Shown here: positions 62,854-64,000 of the stretch, piece after piece | How the letters are laid out: every line of letters begins with the position of its first letter | Position numbering within the stretch: the first letter of the stretch is position 1 | NCBI GenBank assembly: GCA_964483155.1 | Contig: CAZAAC010000009.1 | Location: 4,748-68,747, forward strand | Direction: 5' to 3' | Source: JAAYYM01 sp964483155 | GTDB taxonomy: Bacteria > Bacillota > Clostridia > Lachnospirales > Lachnospiraceae | DNA length: 64,000 nt | Position numbers and translations under genes: made by a program | Notes under the pieces: generated by a model | Databases searched by the model: none | The model's input: the letters and a program-made list of their open reading frames with translations, nothing else | What the model was told of the DNA's origin: nothing

Positions 62854-64000
62854 ATGTTTAGTAGCATATTGTCAGGTGCCGTAAATGGTATCGACAGTTA
62901 TATGGTGCATGTCGAAGTAGATATTTCTACCGGTATGCCTTCATTTGATATGGTTGGACTTTTGGGAAGTGAGGTAAAAGAGGCGAGAGAACGTGTGCGT
63001 ACTGCCCTCCGTAATGCAGGCGTATCTTTGCCTCCTAAGCGGCTCACTGTAAACTTGTCGCCGGCAAATATTCGAAAGCAGGGCGCTGCATTCGACCTGC
63101 CAATTGCAGTCGGTATCATGTGTTCGCTGGATATTGTAAAAGTGTCACAGCTGGAGCGCACAATAGTAATTGGTGAATTAGGGTTAGATGGAAAAATAAA
63201 CAAAGTAAATGGCGTGCTGCCAATTGTAATAGGTGCGAAAGATGCTGGTTGCATACGTTGCATCGTACCAAAAGGAAATGAACAAGAGGGAGCAGCGATA
63301 GAAGGGATAGAGATAATTGGAGCGAGTCATCTGTCAGAAGTAATTGGATATTTACATAAAGCGAGAAGTATATTACCTGCCGTATTTAATCAGCAGGCAA
63401 CCAGCGATAGAATAAACGCAGAGTATGACTTTAGAGATATTCAGGGACAGGCAGCAGTGAAACGTGGACTAGAAGTGGCTGCAGCTGGATTTCATAATGT
63501 TTTAATGATAGGCCCGCCAGGAGCAGGAAAAACTTTACTGGCTAAAAGTGTACCCGGGATACTGCCGCCATTGTCCAAGGCAGAGAGTATGGAAGTTTCA
63601 AAAATATATAGTGTATCAGGCCTTTTGCAGGCAGGAGAGGGATTGATACGAAATCGTCCATTTGTTGCACCACATCATACAGCAACAGATAAAGCACTCA
63701 CAGGAGGTGGCGCAATCCCAAGACCAGGAGGCGTATCTTTGGCACATCGGGGAATACTTTTTCTGGACGAAATACCAGAATTTAAGAGAGCTACATTGGA
63801 AATCCTGCGGCAACCAATGGAAGAACGTAACGTACATATAGCAAGAAGCCACGGGACTTACACATATCCATCAGATTTTATTTTGATAGCCGCTATGAAT
63901 CCTTGTCACTGTGGATTTTATCCAGATTTAAAACGTTGCTGTTGTGGAGAACGAGAAATCCACAGGTATTTAGATAAAGTAAGCAGACCCCTCTTAGACA
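62854..64000 (+). CDS. comM: YifB/ComM family AAA+ ATPase (Mg-chelatase-like), 3' end outside window
   Basis: The first 382 residues are visible; full-length members have about 500. The N-terminal domain (MFSSILSGAVNGIDSYMV, GLLGSEVKEARERVRTAL, NLSPANIRKQGAAFDLPIA) precedes the AAA+ module with Walker A GPPGAGKT and Walker B GILFLDEIPEF. The GFYPDLKRCCCG cysteine cluster then marks the family finger region. Relatives such as ComM help branch migration of incoming DNA in natural transformation. ATG follows AGGAGGA. The frame is open to the last base. Confidence 0.95.
   Translation, partial: MFSSILSGAVNGIDSYMVHVEVDISTGMPSFDMVGLLGSEVKEARERVRTALRNAGVSLPPKRLTVNLSPANIRKQGAAFDLPIAVGIMCSLDIVKVSQLERTIVIGELGLDGKINKVNGVLPIVIGAKDAGCIRCIVPKGNEQEGAAIEGIEIIGASHLSEVIGYLHKARSILPAVFNQQATSDRINAEYDFRDIQGQAAVKRGLEVAAAGFHNVLMIGPPGAGKTLLAKSVPGILPPLSKAESMEVSKIYSVSGLLQAGEGLIRNRPFVAPHHTATDKALTGGGAIPRPGGVSLAHRGILFLDEIPEFKRATLEILRQPMEERNVHIARSHGTYTYPSDFILIAAMNPCHCGFYPDLKRCCCGEREIHRYLDKVSRPLLD

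Noticed and set aside
62898..63263. 121-residue minus-strand frame
   Set aside because: Antisense to the conserved YifB/ComM N-terminal domain.
1..64000. CRISPR array, insertion sequence, prophage or rRNA
   Set aside because: No regular repeats with spacers, no transposase or phage proteins and no rRNA sequence were seen.

Overview
The window reads as the chromosome of a low-GC anaerobic Firmicute, most likely a Lachnospiraceae (Clostridia). The grounds are the AT-rich sequence with strong AGGAGG ribosome sites, the FeoA-FeoB-small Cys-rich protein operon, the GPH transporter with GH36/GH13 enzymes, the many soluble c-di-GMP and chemotaxis proteins, and the DUF5717/DUF5716-like genes I remember mainly from that family. 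The genus cannot be named from this sequence. No insertion sequence, prophage, CRISPR array or rRNA was seen, and there is one tRNA. Ten Ns at 23891-23900 mark an assembly gap inside a LysR gene.

Layout. 1-5010: polyol/ketose catabolism (FGGY kinase cut by the window edge, GatD-like dehydrogenase, GatZ/KbaZ-like protein, aldo/keto reductase), then a convergent CobD-like aminotransferase. 6241-14629: a tightly packed run of four poorly known genes (large Ig-like/helical-repeat scaffold, divergent Hsp70-like protein, TPR protein, coiled-coil protein with two membrane helices) followed by an amino-acid-type ABC permease and ATPase with no binding protein. 14674-14744: tRNA-Gly(CCC). 14758-17538: PilZ protein, purC, purB. 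17708-20132: ferrous iron uptake. 20232-24325: flavin-type oxidase, MarR, chemoreceptor, LysR. 24481-28770: purA, HAD phosphatase, and two enzymes converting UDP-glucose to UDP-glucuronate and UDP-xylose. 28803-33208: small membrane protein, a diguanylate cyclase fused to a LacI-type sugar-binding domain, and a DEAD-box helicase with a leader-peptide hairpin. 33328-39433: alpha-galactoside/alpha-glucoside use. 39513-43648: SPFH/zinc-ribbon protein, cytosolic chemoreceptor fused to a sugar-binding domain, PsiE-like protein. 43708-48227: OFA transporter, cysteine synthase, SerRS, zinc phospholipase-like protein. 48472-52057: NYN/LOTUS protein, Gfo/Idh/MocA oxidoreductase, leaderless GH9. 52117-55588: rpsT, lepA, hemW. 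55675-64000: GGDEF-EAL protein, S41 protease, HD-GYP-like protein, a PilT-like ATPase with broken Walker motifs, and the start of a YifB/ComM ATPase.

How the parts fit. Carbohydrate genes point to intracellular breakdown of imported oligosaccharides: GH36, GH13 and GH9 all lack signal peptides. Two soluble receptors carry periplasmic-type sugar-binding domains in the cytoplasm, one on a GGDEF and one on a chemoreceptor signalling domain, which suggests that internal sugar is sensed and passed to c-di-GMP and motility. PilZ, GGDEF-EAL, HD-GYP-like and PilT-like proteins strengthen the c-di-GMP theme. The best candidate for an undescribed system is the 6241-13173 cluster: an Hsp70-like protein without canonical ATPase motifs, made together with a TPR partner, a very large repeat scaffold and a membrane-anchored coiled coil.
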